Below, piece by piece: positions 45,701 to 57,439 of a stretch of 64,000 nucleotides of DNA (position 1 is its first letter; each line of letters opens with the position of its first letter). The stretch is from Dysidea avara (Eukaryota; Porifera; Demospongiae; Dictyoceratida; Dysideidae): NCBI RefSeq assembly GCF_963678975.1, contig NC_089275.1, positions 23,311,977 through 23,375,976 of the forward strand. The letters run 5' to 3'. The position numbers were made by a program, and so were the translations under genes. The notes under the pieces were generated by a model that saw nothing but the letters and a program-made list of their open reading frames with translations, did not search any database and was not told the DNA's origin.

Positions 45701-46079
45701 TACAGCTATATTAATTCTGACACATTAGTAATTTTGTAGTTGTTAATGATTCTTCAACTATATAAATATAGCAAATTTGGCTTAGTTCAGTAGTACTCAA
45801 TCTGCTTTTCTTGACTCAATTTATACGAGGCTCACATGTCATAACAAGTGTAGGAATTAACAAGTTAATAGGTGTGTATGACCGATCTATTAGGATGTTT
45901 GACTGCTCACATGGCTGACAAAAGTGTTAAAAATAGTGATAAGTAAAGAGGTAGCATACACTATTGTAATATACCTTCAAGTACAAATTTATTCCCTATA
46001 TCTTACAGACATGTTGGTTCACTACTACTATATATGGCCAGATAAAGTGTAGGAATTAAATTTGTGCTTCAGGTGATGA

Positions 46080-46470
46080 TCCCCCTTGTTAAAGTACTTT
46101 ATCATTCCACATAGCTGCATACTAAGCCTGAGTCAAATATGCTCTAAAATTTGCCCAAAATGCTTTCATGAATTTCCCAAAACTTTCACCTATGCTCTTT
46201 AGTGCTCTTGTTATGCTAACAGCATTTCTTGCAATAACCTTGGATCATTTTATTCAGTGAATGCTTCATTAGAGTATTTCACTACACAGTGCATGACTGT
46301 TCTATTAGAGAGTATCGGTTTTTCACTGACTGCTTTAGAGAGCATCAATCTATCTTCAAGGAATCAAGCTCCATATAGTTTGAAATATCCACCTAATATG
46401 AGAGCATTATGCTGGCATAGCACTCCATCCTATTATGCTAGCATATTTGACGCAGGCCTACACAATGTTT
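46080..46470. repeat. Dispersed repeat, inverted relative to 63050-63360
   Basis: Shared blocks include gagtcaaatatgctc, ttgcccaaaatgcttt, tctattagagagtatc and agcataatgctggcatagcac-type sequence. No coding capacity is seen. Confidence 0.6.
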
Positions 46471-46559
46471 TCAACTATGTTATACCTGTTACACTGTCTT
46501 ATACACAGAGAACAATTGCAATAATTATGTAAAGCTATGACCTAAAAAGAATTTGCTTA

Positions 46560-46910
46560 CTCCTGACTATCAGAGGCCTAGGTGTGGCATGATAACTATG
46601 GACAATTCTCAACACCAAGAACATGAAGCCATTGTTGTACTACCATGAATCAACACCTTGCACTAAAAACTTTTAAAAATGGAAAATCGAAAAGAAGGGA
46701 CTTAGTGGAGGACAGGTATCGTATGGTCATGATGAATGCATTGTATACAGTATAATTCCAAATAGCATCTGCATGTCAGGCTTGATTATATACCTGCCAA
46801 GGTACCATGAAGATACTTATGGTGAGGCTGGTTTCTGGTCAAATGTTTTGTGAAAAGGTATAAACCATTATGATCCCTACAACATGCAGGTATGCCCTAC
46901 TATACAGTAC
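46560..46910. repeat. Partial dispersed repeat
   Basis: It shares gaatcaacaccttgc, aatgcattgta and gccaaggtaccatgaag blocks with the copies at 8.0 and 35.0 kb. The foldback is absent. Confidence 0.5.
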
Positions 46911-48978
46911 TACCATACTGTAAAATAATGTAACAATTAATTACAAATAGCTGTAGACTGCCATCGTTTTGGAAAAATCTGTACAACTATATATATAATT
47001 ATTATATCTAGTGGGGAATGTCCCATCAGAACTGGAATTGGGTTGCCTTTAATTTGGTAGACAGTACGACTGAACCATAGATTGAACTAATCTAGATAGC
47101 CTTTTAAAACTATACAGTACATACATGAGCTAGGGGTGATCAGAGAAATACAATATACAACATGCAGCACTGTGAGTTGAAGTGTGTTAAATGTTCATAT
47201 AGTAATATCAGTATCCTGGAGTAGACATGCAGATATTCAGTTAATTATAATTAACAGTTTAACAACTACGTTATGAATCACCCATGATAATCATGCATGC
47301 CATAATGGCATAAAATCTGTCCCAAGCACAAACTGAAAGTGTAATGTGTACACTTTAAACCCACCAACTGCAAACAATTTCCTACTAGGAAACATTTCCT
47401 GCAAGGTCTCTTTCAAGTTGTACACTGCAACTGTTTTATTCCATTCATATCTTTCAACAATGTGTCTTGAATAAATATTCAAGGTCAACAGTCTTGGAGA
47501 ATTTACAAAGAGACCAGTGATGCCATCCACAGTGATCGAGTGTACTGACAAGAAAACATGTACTAATCCACCATGGGCTGACACAGTTTCCATAAAGATG
47601 TCAGGTATATTGGAATCATCTGCAGAGATGCGCAACTGTTGTAGACTCGTAGTAAATACTGATGAAATCAGTAAATGTTCCATGGAGCTACATGACAAAA
47701 TACAAAGCCCCTTGCAACCACTCAGAATGTCCTGCACAAGATTAGAGTCATTTCCATGAAGCTTACAATACTTGAGCACCGGAAAATGTGATAACAAAAA
47801 GGACCATCCCACTTCAACTTTTGGGCACACATCACAGATATCATCATTATAGAACGACTCGAACTGTAGTGCTTCCAAACTGGAACATTTCTGATACAAA
47901 CCAATCAGTTGACTCTCATATGCATCACGACCGTTACTGTCAATTACTGGCTGGAAAACACACACCTCTATCACTAGATATGTTAACTTCATATCACTCA
48001 ATATCTTCCACAATTCCAAATGATCTTCTATATCACTGATTTGAATATACTTAAAGTTCAGTCCACATAAATCACGGCAGTGAGATCCTAGTGCATGAAG
48101 ACCTTTAAGACTTTTCAAACACCTATAATTCCCTTGTAAGTTTAGACGTTGAAGATTGGGACATGCAATGGCTAGTTGTTCCAAGTGACCAGAATGGACC
48201 ACCTCAGAATATGCAAAATTAAATTCAATAACACAACTAAGAGAATTAACTACATTGCTAATCAAGACATTGTTTGCATGATTAAAAGCAAAATACGCAG
48301 TATGTGATTCAAGTTCGGCTTTGTATACCATTGCAAATAGAATCTGTTACCACTAGTCTGGTGCCTTATGGTTTTGATCGTGACACAGTGGACCAAAGAA
48401 CCAAATTTTGCACAGTGACTCCTTTAGATATACCAAATAATTTCAGAAGGGGTGCCACTTCCAAATCACCCTGCACCCCTTGGTACGGTACCCAACTTTA
48501 TCAAACCGCGAAAATTAAACCCGCTATATATACCTATTCAATTTCTCATACATAAAAATATTGCTAAATGTTTTATGTCATGGAGTAGTCCACAGTAGTC
48601 AGTTAAGTAGCTTACCTACACAGTTATGATTTCAACTGAAACATAGAGAGAGTAACAATTACTTTAACTACCAGCGAAAATTAAAAATCGCTAAAATTAA
48701 AATATTGACAGTTATATATAAAAGTGGCTGTTCTCTTTTCTACAAGACATCTCATGCACATTTTCCACTGCAATGGCAAAGAGCTGTGCAGGGGAGGCCT
48801 GCTTCTTGACATTTGCACTTTCTAGAGCACAGAGGCTCAGCCTTACAGCCACACTTAATAAGATCTCTGCTAGCTTTAGCCACTTCTGGAAGTAATGTCC
48901 AAACTGGTACCCAAGAAACTTCATCTACCTTTTTCCACCCAAATCCTTCTGGAGATGGTATTGTTCTGTGGGACTGCA

Positions 48979-49301
48979 CAGGGGCGGATACAGGGGTGGG
49001 GTCAAAGGGGGCTCTTAACCCCCTTCAAAAATTTTTAGTATACCAAGATCGAGATACTCTAATAGAGCAGCCACTCTAATAAAGCAGTCACAGTACTAGA
49101 ACAGTGTGTAGTGAGCTATTTAAGGATTTTTATGTACTTTATCAGCTATAAATGCATGGTTGGTGAGGTGGGCAGCTATTGCTAGCTGGCTGTGACCTTT
49201 TTTATTTTCATTATTATTTTTTTTTGGTCTCACCTTATCAAACCAGATAGTGCTCAGTTCATTTTTGACCCCCCCTTTCCATAAGTCTGGATCCGCCCCT
49301 G
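48979..49301. mobile_element. hAT-like MITE in the last transposase exon
   Basis: The end CAGGGGCGGATACAG pairs with the inverted CAGGGGCGGATCCAGAC. The 8-bp target duplication ggactgca is perfect (48971-48978 and 49302-49309). It interrupts the reading frame between TTCLQS and the PSPEGFGWKK block. Leaving it out with one duplication keeps the frame. Confidence 0.9.
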
Positions 49302-50016
49302 GGACTGCAGGCATGTTGTCCAGATACTTTCCTGATACAAAGCTCTTTTAGCATGTTGTAGAAGAGCACACTATACGAAAAGGCAAAAATGAGAAAAAAT
49401 TTAAATATGCATTATATTCTTACCTGCGTTGGAGGAATCGCTTCCATTGTCTTACTTCTTTTGCAAAAAAGCTCTTTTCTTAGCTCATTCACAGAACTTA
49501 GTGATGTAGTTTTATCATATAAAACACACACATATCTCTCCAGGATTTCCATTTCAAAAGACTCCAGCTCTAGCAGCTGAAATGGATGATCTGTAGCAAA
49601 CATGAATGCTTTAAAAGCATCTGGATAAGCTTTACAGGATTCCCAGGCTGATTTCTTTCCTTTTCCAAGGAATTGTGAGGTGGTATCACACCCTGTAAAA
49701 GCATGGAAGTAAGGCAAAGCTTGGCATGTTTGCACACCAAAATTTTGGCAAATAGAATTGATGTCATAATATCTGAAATGATTGCCAGCTCCAAACCCCA
49801 TCCATATATTAAAATCAGAGAAAGCACTGTGGAGTTGACAGTAAATGCTTACTAGCAACACAACAACATCTGTATCTACTGTACTGACTAAGATGTTGCG
49901 AGCCCCTTTTTGAGAGCATCATTGACATGTACACATATTTTTGTGTCGGCTTCTTCCTGATGGCAACACTGCATAGGCTGGTCAGTTCCCTTGCAAATTA
50001 CTGTGTTACCTACAAG

Positions 50017-50563
50017 CAGAGTTGGGGTAGTTACTTCAGAAAAGTAACTAGTTACTAGTTACACGTTACTGTTATCCCATGTAACTTAGTTACAGTTACA
50101 GTTACTTTTCAAAAGGTAACTAAGTACTCTAGTTACTAGTTACTTTCATAGTACAAATTATGACTTGTTTTTAGCTTTTGTAACATGAATTTTGCTCAGA
50201 TGTGCATCATTAAGGGATTCATTACATAAGTACACTTAAAATAATAATTCTGTGGCTATTTCAGGTCAATTCTAAATATTGCTACATCTGTTACTCAAGC
50301 TGAATCAGTACACAGAATCTGTCTACTTAATGTGTCTGTAGCATATATGACACAAAAATTGAAGTGCTCTTGCTTTTAAAGCATAATTAATTATAGCTAC
50401 AATGTAACTATTGTAACTAGTTACTATTGTAACTTAGTTACTTTTTAGATAATTACTCCTAGTTACAAGTTACAAAGCAAGTAACTAGTTATATTACTAG
50501 TTACTTTAAAAGTAATCAGTTACGTAACTTAGTTACAAAAGTAACTAGTTACCCCCAACTCTG
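50017..50563. mobile_element. hAT-like MITE at a transposase splice acceptor
   Basis: The end CAGAGTTGGGGTAGTTACTT pairs with the inverted CAGAGTTGGGGGTAACTAG. The 8-bp target duplication cctacaag is perfect (50009-50016 and 50564-50571). Read on the minus strand the duplicated sequence is cttgtagg, the 3' splice site of the host intron, so both copies carry an acceptor. The inside is rich in gtaactagttac palindromes. Confidence 0.92.
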
Positions 50564-53500
50564 CCTACAAGAAAGGTTACGTGACTAATGTGTGTAGCTA
50601 ACACCTACTATACTAACCTGAAGTAATGTAGACTTGCTTGCCACTGGGGTAGTCATGCATAGACACCTTCTGTGTCAAAAATCAAATAACTCGCACTTGT
50701 TTGCAGTATCTCTGAGAAAATCTGAGAAGTTGGTAGGGAGCTTTGCCTGGGCTTGAACCTTTCGCCTTATGCCTTTACCTCTTTTCTCTCTAGTTGAGTC
50801 TTTTAGACTGCCAGCTACATATCGGTCCCATATGATATCAATTCTGTCACAATTAGAAAGCTGCTGGTTTGTCCAAGGTAAGAATACTTCATCTCCGTAC
50901 TTCTCAAATGTGCTGGCTTGCTTGGTTGACAGGGAATGGACTATGGCAGGGCCATCAAAAATCTTTGCATGAAAAATCATTGGAGCCTCCATAGTAGATT
51001 CACCCAAGCAACTAAGTAAGTCTGACTTTTTATTTGGTAGACGGAGCTTTCCATGTTCTGAAATGGAAGGAGGCCATGGGTGATTCTCATGTGAAAAGAA
51101 GTCGTCTAAATTACCATCACGAAACTTGCTTGCAATACAAAGGTGGCTAAACAGATCACAATCACTTCTCAAACTAGCCATCTTTTGTGAGTTTTTAGTG
51201 GTAACTTTAGAAGACTGTCTCTTCAACAACGGTAAAGAATTTCTCTTTATGGGCTGATGGATTGAAACAGACCTGGTATTGATGACATCACTGACATATT
51301 TCTGATATTGAGTGTTTCCAACTGACTGAATTGTCTGCACTGTTGTAACTACACTATCAGCAGCACAGTTACGAGAATCCAAAGCTAACAGTTCAGGACA
51401 ATCATCTATAAAAGGATTACCCATGCTCGTGATAGTTTCATACAGGCTATTTGAATGCATTTTAAAGAGATCTTGTACAGACAGACTTTGCTCATGATGT
51501 TTCCCTTGTGCATTTTCCTGAGCCATAAACTGACCTTCAAATTCAGTCAAAAGTCTAGCTTGCTCTGGTCCAGCTACCATCCACCTTCTAAAAGCCTTAG
51601 GGTTTTCTGTTAATCCAACTGCTCCACCACTTCCCTTTACCAGCTCATTATTCTGCTCATGAGCTTGGTCTATTGGAATACAAGAGAATTTGTTATGGGT
51701 TTTTCTAAGTACCCAACAACTTAGAAAGTCATCCTTGACATCACTTGAAAGTGACTTTATGTCTCTAAGGTGAATAGGAACCCAGCGAGCATAATTGATA
51801 TGATCTAGAGCAAAAAACCATGGTGTTAGAGCTTCCAAGGACTCTATATACACCTCAAAACCATTTACACGATGAGAACGAACAAATATCAAGACGAGGA
51901 TCTCAAATTCAAGGATCATATCCCAATACTGAAATGTTGGGTGCTTTCTTATCATTGTCTGACGCCATTCTTCAAATAAAACCTGTTCATCGGTGGTTTT
52001 AGATCTCATTGTGCTCTTCCTTGCATCTTGTTGAAGCTTACTCAAAACCAGTGCTGTGATTTGATGACTGCATCTAGTCCTAGTAAGGTGTGACATCTTT
52101 AAGAAGGAATCTGCTACTCCAGCTGTTGCTACTCCAGCTTCACACAAGGCAGTTGTCCAACCAGACTGATCAAGAAAATCACCAACAGTACTCCACAGGG
52201 CCATTTCTATGTGAAGTCCTCCAAGCATAACTACAAAGCACTGTTCTCCAAGAGACTGTGGCCAAGACCACTGAACATATTTAGCTAGAGCAAACAGTGG
52301 CTGATCAAAAGCCATAACCGGAGTCTGACCTGGGTTGAGGTAATTGGTGATTTTTCTCAGGTATTCCATGCCATGTTTGACCATGGCAATAGTTGCAGAT
52401 TTCTCAGGAAACAATGGTAAAAGTGCTATCACTGAAATAGGATCTACAGGATCTGACTGAGTTGCTGCATGAAATGCAGCCCAGGAAACACTATCACCAT
52501 CTTCAAACTTATTCTTTGCTAGCAATTGTACAGCATTTTCAATCCATTTCATTTCTTCTGCTTTAGCTTCTTCCAAGTGGCCATTAAAATCAGAACATTT
52601 GGCCAGAGGCAAAACTAATTCCTTCACTTTACAGGTGACAGCTGGTACATTAGTGTAACTTCCTGGCAAAGAATAATCGGTTACACTTTTGTCAGGTACT
52701 ATCACAATTGGATCTCTACAAATCCCAGAGTTATGAACAATTGGAACTGAAAAACACTTATTCCAGTTCCATGAAAGGAACCTTGAGCTGTGGTGGATGT
52801 TAAGTTGTGATCAATGTTATCCAGTGTTCCAACAGTAAATAGATTCTTGCGCAGTTGAGATGGACACACTACATCATCATCTTCAAATCTTGTGCACAAT
52901 GCACTGGCTAAGGAATTCTCCACCTCAATGACACGTTTATAACTCACACTGATGCCTAATTTGTGGAGATGGTTTAGAAGTATCTTGCTTCTTGTTTGAG
53001 TATGAATGTTCAAACCTATATAAAGAGGTAGCGGAGTTTCTCTGTCTTTGAAGTGGCGAGTGTTTTCAGTAGAGGATCTTCTGCCTCTAAACTTGGAATT
53101 AAAACACACCAATTGAGATAATGTGAGAGAAGCCTGTGATTCTTGATCATGTTAATCCTGCACATGAGGCCCATTAAGCAGCATGGACATAAAACTATGG
53201 AGAATAGTAAGCACTGAGCTTTCTTGGCATTTAGGTGGAAAATTACCTGAAAATTGAAATGAATCCCATTCAAAAATTTCTTGTCTCATAATTTTAACCA
53301 GTTTAGTCATTAAAAATGCCTCAGCTTCAAAATCTCTAGCAGTTGTTGCTTCTTTAAGAACTTTCGTTAGCCCTTCATTAAAAACAAGCAAACAGTTTTC
53401 CCCGTCAGATTGCTCCTGGCATGTTTCAGAAAAATGATCTAGTAATTGCCTTTTTAACCTGGTTTTATTAATCATTTTACCAATTCCTAGATTTTGTAGG

Positions 53501-54526
53501 CGTTCCTCATAGATACAATGTAATTGGGACAGCTTCAGAATATGTTCATCATTCTCAATTTTATTTTCAATATAACACACAAGCTCAGCAAAGGCTCTAG
53601 CCAATAGCTGCTTTTCTTCACATTTAACATTAGAGTGTTGCAGGCGTATAAAACTTCTATAGCAATTTTTATAAGCTGAAAGGCAATTGTAGTGGTACTT
53701 GGCTTCAATCGCTATTAGATCACCAGCTGATAGCTTTGCTATTAATGAAGTATCGTGTAAATCTTGTGCCATTTTCCGAAGATCATGGTCCAGTTCCATA
53801 GTTGTACATTGATGTAGTTTATCACCAGACTTCAGAGAACAAAATAAGCAGCATTCTTTACTGGCTGGTAAATGGCGCTTTGACCTTCTCTGGTCATCAT
53901 TAGATGCACATTCGGTAAGCTTTCTTTTCTGCCGAGTCTCAACTCTTGTGAGTTTTGATGATGAAAACTTTAAATGGCATGATTTGTGCCACTTAGCTCT
54001 TTTTTTGATACATCAATCCAGCAAGATTTTCACCTTCATACTTAATATCAACTGGCAATGCATCAAACTTGCAAAACTTCTCAACAACTTCAAGGAAGTT
54101 AGAATATACTTCAATTCCATTGCCTACATGGCTATCTACAGGGCACCTCAAATCGCCATCTCTTTTTTGCATATAATGCACAAGTTCCAATCTATGCTTT
54201 CCATAAAGCAGTGTGGTACTGTTATGTGCAATTCTAGAAATAAGCACAGCTATAGAAGTACAACACAAAAGTATAGGGTGGTCATTAATTAGAGCAATTA
54301 TCACAACTTTGATTAGTCAATTACAAAATAGCATTTAAATGTGTTTTTAGACTTTAAATAACCGTCAAGGTACCTGGAATCCTTTATTTAAACTTCTTGA
54401 GCTTCAGTGACCACCAAATTTAAAAACGCGCTGAGTAGCAAGCAGCTGCCAATAGTCTTGTTAACATGTTTACAACATGATAAACAGGTGTAAGTGAACA
54501 AATCATCTAATTAAGCTGATTATGAC

Positions 54527-55223
54527 TAGGGTTTCCAACTCAAAATAAGAAGGTGCTTCCTTTTGTTGTTTCTAGTGATTTTCAGACAGACTGACCTTTA
54601 AGATAAAGCAAACAAGTGCAAATTAATTATTGGATTGCTTGTAGCGTTGGGTATCAGCATAAGTTTAACACACAAAAACATACAAAAAGTGGTCACGTGA
54701 CCAAAAATATCATAATAGTTAAAGTGGGCAGCTTATTAGAAAATCATTGTATTGTAGGGTGACCGAAGTCACAATTAGTGTATTTTCTTGCCTTATAATG
54801 AAGACTTCTACATCTTGTAGTGTCATAGCACATACTTTATAGCTGTAATGGGATTGTTGGCCACATGACCACTTTTTGGGTATTTACAGTTAAAACTGCA
54901 ATGATATTGAAAGTAATAGACAGTTTAATAATATATTAGCACTTGTTTGTTTTATCTTAAGGTAAACCTGTGTGAAAATTATCAGAAACAACGAAAAAGC
55001 TGAGGCATAATCTTATTTTGCAGTGAAATCCTATATGAAGGGATTTTTGGTCACGTGACCACTTTTTTGATATGTACACATGTTAAAATTGTGCTGATAG
55101 CAACTACTGCAAATATTCCAGTAACAAATTAGCACTTGTTTGCTTTAACTTAAAGGTAAATCTGTGCGAAAATCTCCAGAAACAACAAAATGAAGCACCT
55201 TCCTATTTTGAGTGGAAACCCTA
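54527..55223. mobile_element. MITE in the transposon's 5' region
   Basis: The left end TAGGGTTTCCAACTCAAAATA pairs with the inverted right end ending TTTTGAGTGGAAACCCTA. The duplication ttatgac (7, possibly 8 bp) is at 54520-54526 and 55224-55230. The inside contains three copies of a ggtcacgtgacc-type palindrome (about 54692, 54862 and 55051) and diverged tandem units with cacttgtttg-tttaa-cttaa. Confidence 0.78.
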
Positions 55224-56047
55224 TTATGACACTTGCTCTCCTTTTTGGCCTTTTATTACGGGGTGCAAGGTAGTTAGGAGATGGCACCCCTTCTAAAATG
55301 GTTATATGCATGCTAAGGAATATGTGTACCAAGTTTGGTGCTTTGGTCCGCCGCGTCACGATTTTACCAAAATTTTGACATAAGGCACCGGACTACACCA
55401 AGTTCTCTCCATCAAGGCCCAAGATTCCAAAGCTACTAGCTTTCACAAATGGCAAGATTACAATTCCAGTTGAAACTCTGGTAGAGAAGGGAATAAGTTC
55501 AATGGTACTAAAAAATTGTAATATAATTTAAAGTATGAAGTATAACCTATTAGTGGAGTAAAGTTCTGTTGTATCAGTGACTCTAAAAAATCTATTTCTG
55601 AATCATACTCAAACATTTCAGTTACCACATTTAAAGTATACGGAATAAATCTATTTTTCATCCACTCTTGCACCCATGGAGTACATAATGGATGGCATTC
55701 TCTTGGTACATGTACTGTGAGTTCCTTTAACCCACCAATCTGCAGTAGGAGTTTGATATCAGCCACTAAACGAACTTCTAATTTCTCTAAATGTTTCATG
55801 TGCAATACAGCAATTCTAAGTTCCTCACAATCCACGGTAGTTATAGTGGTAAACTAAGATGTTTAATCCTGTCACAATGATTCAGCATACCGCCCAATAG
55901 TATTGATGGGGTAATGTGATTAGGAAAGATTAACCGTTTTATATAACCTCCGCAAACCATCAACACGTTCATTACAGAACGCTCCTCTCGATAGTCATAA
56001 AATGGCCACGCGAACTCACTCCATAATGATGGAGACTCGCTCACAAG

Positions 56048-56304
56048 TAGTCTCGTGCCCAGACCCCACCCAGAATAAGGTCTGGTGACTTACGCTATGT
56101 TTTTGGGCCCGCCGCCATATTGTTTACACATTTGTATCCATAGCTGTAGTCGGCCATTTTCCTAGTTCCAGCCTATCAAATCGCGTTGTACCTGAATCAA
56201 GGCGTCCGATTGGTCAGAAAAGAAAAATGGCGTAGGGCCCAAAACTCCTGCGAATGTCACCAGACCCTATTCAACGCAATGGGTGGGGTCTGGGCACGAG
56301 ACTA
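56048..56304. mobile_element. 257-bp MITE inside the F-box exon
   Basis: Terminal inverted repeats are nearly perfect over at least 24 bp, starting TAGTCTCGTGCCCAGACC. The 9-bp sequence gctcacaag flanks both sides (56039-56047 and 56305-56313). The element is comparatively GC-rich and has no coding capacity. It separates RYVSQRLRL from the SESPSLW block of the F-box protein. Confidence 0.9.
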
Positions 56305-56569
56305 GCTCACAAGTCGTAGTCTTTGTGAAACATATCGCATCTTTATCTTATCCCGTGTAGTAGGTAAAAATGATAGTATGCAGACTAACAACTCCACGGG
56401 AAGATCCAAAATATTCATTGTCTCTTTGGCCTGTTATTGATTCTTGTACTTCTCCATGTTACTTTCATTATTTTCCATGGCAATAGAAAGACTAGCCACA
56501 ATTTCGATTGTGGGTCGTGAATATCTATGCTTTTTCGCAGAGGAGCAGCCAGCGCCAGACTAGCTTTTG

Positions 56570-57090
56570 CAGTACATGCATGCACGTGCGAAGAAAACAC
56601 GGTTGCAAAAGAATCGAGAAGACTCCAAGGGTGGATATCCAGGGATTGGCAAGGGTAGTAGGTAGCTCCAAGAAGAGGGCGCCGCCAGGCTAATAAAACT
56701 GGGAAGCTACTGAGCTAAAAGTATTTTGAGGTTTTGATGTAAAGTAGATATTTAAAAAATCATGTTCTACACACGCATGGGGTCAAGGGCAATTTGCCAG
56801 TATATGATGACAAATGACCAAGTGCAATAAGTTCCTAACAGACTACATCAGTGTAGCTAGTGGGCCCATGAGTTGTATGGTACTGCAGGTTCAAATTTTC
56901 GTCAGGCATACTCCGGGTGTGGAGCTAAGGATTTAGCTAATATTGACAGTCTATCATCATGCAGTGTGGTGACTGTTCTATTAAAGTGTTTGTCGAACTG
57001 CTGCCCCGCTATTAGAGTATCTCGATCTTGTCAGTGTACAAGTATATATATATATCCTTTTTGGGGGAGGGACTGATAGATGGTGATTAC
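56570..57090. repeat. Direct duplication, copy 1
   Basis: This ~520-bp segment recurs in the same orientation at 59465-60225. It starts with catgcatgcacg and a gaagaaaacacggttgc block, and ends with ttgggggagggactgatag. The first bases correspond to the 3' end of the coding fragment seen before copy 2, so copy 1 carries only its last codons. Confidence 0.8.
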
Positions 57091-57439
57091 AAACAGGTAT
57101 ACATTATACAGTTGCTTTAGATATTGTTACTAAATAGTTTGTGGTGCCGGAACTTCTCAGTAGATACTTCTTAATAACAATTTGCCGATAGCTAAATTGT
57201 TCAGTCCATCATTCTTTTATGGTGTCAGGGAAAATACTTCTCTAGTACTTTATAGTGGAGCTCATACTAGCTGGAATAATAAGGTGTAGTTGCCTGGTTG
57301 AATATTGTGTTGGTAGACTGTAATTCCATGGCTGGCGTATATATGATGGTGTACAATTTGTGCAGTTAATTCAATTATCTTCTCTCTTGTTGAGTTGGGC
57401 CAACTCAAGGTATAATATTGAATCAACTGCACAAATTGT

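Larger units (their letters stand above)
42739..47290. other. Intergenic region upstream of the annexin
   Basis: It should contain the annexin promoter and 5' UTR exon. The GC-richer stretch at 44630-44700 is a candidate promoter area but has no decisive motif. A dispersed repeat lies at 46080-46470 and is inverted relative to 63050-63360. A partial body repeat lies at 46560-46910. A 134-codon open frame on the minus strand (43560-43964) has a hydrophobic stretch but no recognisable family. I annotate no gene. Confidence 0.45.
48752..54304 (-). pseudogene. Transposon-encoded protein with PIN/XPG-like nuclease and Cys-rich tail
   Basis: The coding region runs from about 54304 to a stop near 48752. 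The largest intact stretch is 676 codons (52705-50675) and contains GGLHIEMALWS and SHLTRTRCSHQITAL. After an intron, the segment 50008-49424 holds VDTDVVVLLV and FTGCDTTSQFLGKGKKSAW, which resemble the acidic and GCD/GxGxK motifs of FEN1/XPG-type nucleases. After a short intron (49371-49423) the last exon ends in a Cys-rich block (CGCK, CSRKCKCQEAGLPCTALCHC). Lesions: an in-frame TAA at 53152-53154 and frame changes near 53995, 52715, 50690 and 49890. Two MITEs interrupt the 3' part. Several shifts are in homopolymers, so sequencing error is possible for some. It is likely inactive as sequenced. Confidence 0.65.
48354..55395 (-). mobile_element. 7-kb DNA transposon, Academ-like, with nested MITEs
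   Basis: The left end TAGTCTGGTGCCTTATG and the inverted right end TAGTCCGGTGCCTTATG start imperfect terminal inverted repeats of about 140 bp (48354-48490 and 55255-55395; shared inner blocks include gaccaaag and agaaggggtgcca). The trinucleotide cac lies outside both ends (48351-48353 and 55396-55398), an apparent 3-bp target duplication. The element lies in the F-box/LRR gene and codes on the minus strand for a large protein with a PIN/XPG-like nuclease signature. The nuclease-like motif, long inverted repeats and 3-bp duplication fit the Academ superfamily as I know it, but assignment is inference. Without its three nested MITEs the element is about 5.45 kb. Confidence 0.75.
47291..56418 (-). 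pseudogene. F-box/leucine-rich-repeat gene disrupted by transposons
   Basis: F-box/LRR proteins are substrate-receptor subunits of SCF ubiquitin ligases. The 5' part starts at the ATG 56416-56418 with MNILDLPVELLVCILSFLP, a clear F-box, then continues through SESPSLWSEF to about 55400. The 3' part (48353-47291) carries the leucine-rich region, with ACPNLQRLNLQGNYRCLKSL, CSSLEALQFES and SPRLLTLNIYS. Between them sits a 7.0-kb transposon (48354-55395). A 257-bp MITE (56048-56304) splits the F-box region; leaving out it and one target copy keeps the frame. Additional frame changes occur near 55838, near 55458 and near 48331. Both halves read in the same direction and order, so I read this as one gene. 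The copy cannot make an intact protein as sequenced. Function by family only; its particular substrate is unknown. Confidence 0.8.

Noticed and set aside
47291..48331. Intact LRR gene starting at the ATG 48331
   Set aside because: The conserved family sequence continues upstream of that ATG in another frame and across the transposon, so this is the 3' half of a broken gene.
48351..48358. CACTA-superfamily terminus
   Set aside because: The left junction reads CACTA, but the right junction is GGACTACAC, not TAGTG, and the encoded protein has nuclease-like rather than CACTA transposase features. The cac is better read as the target duplication.
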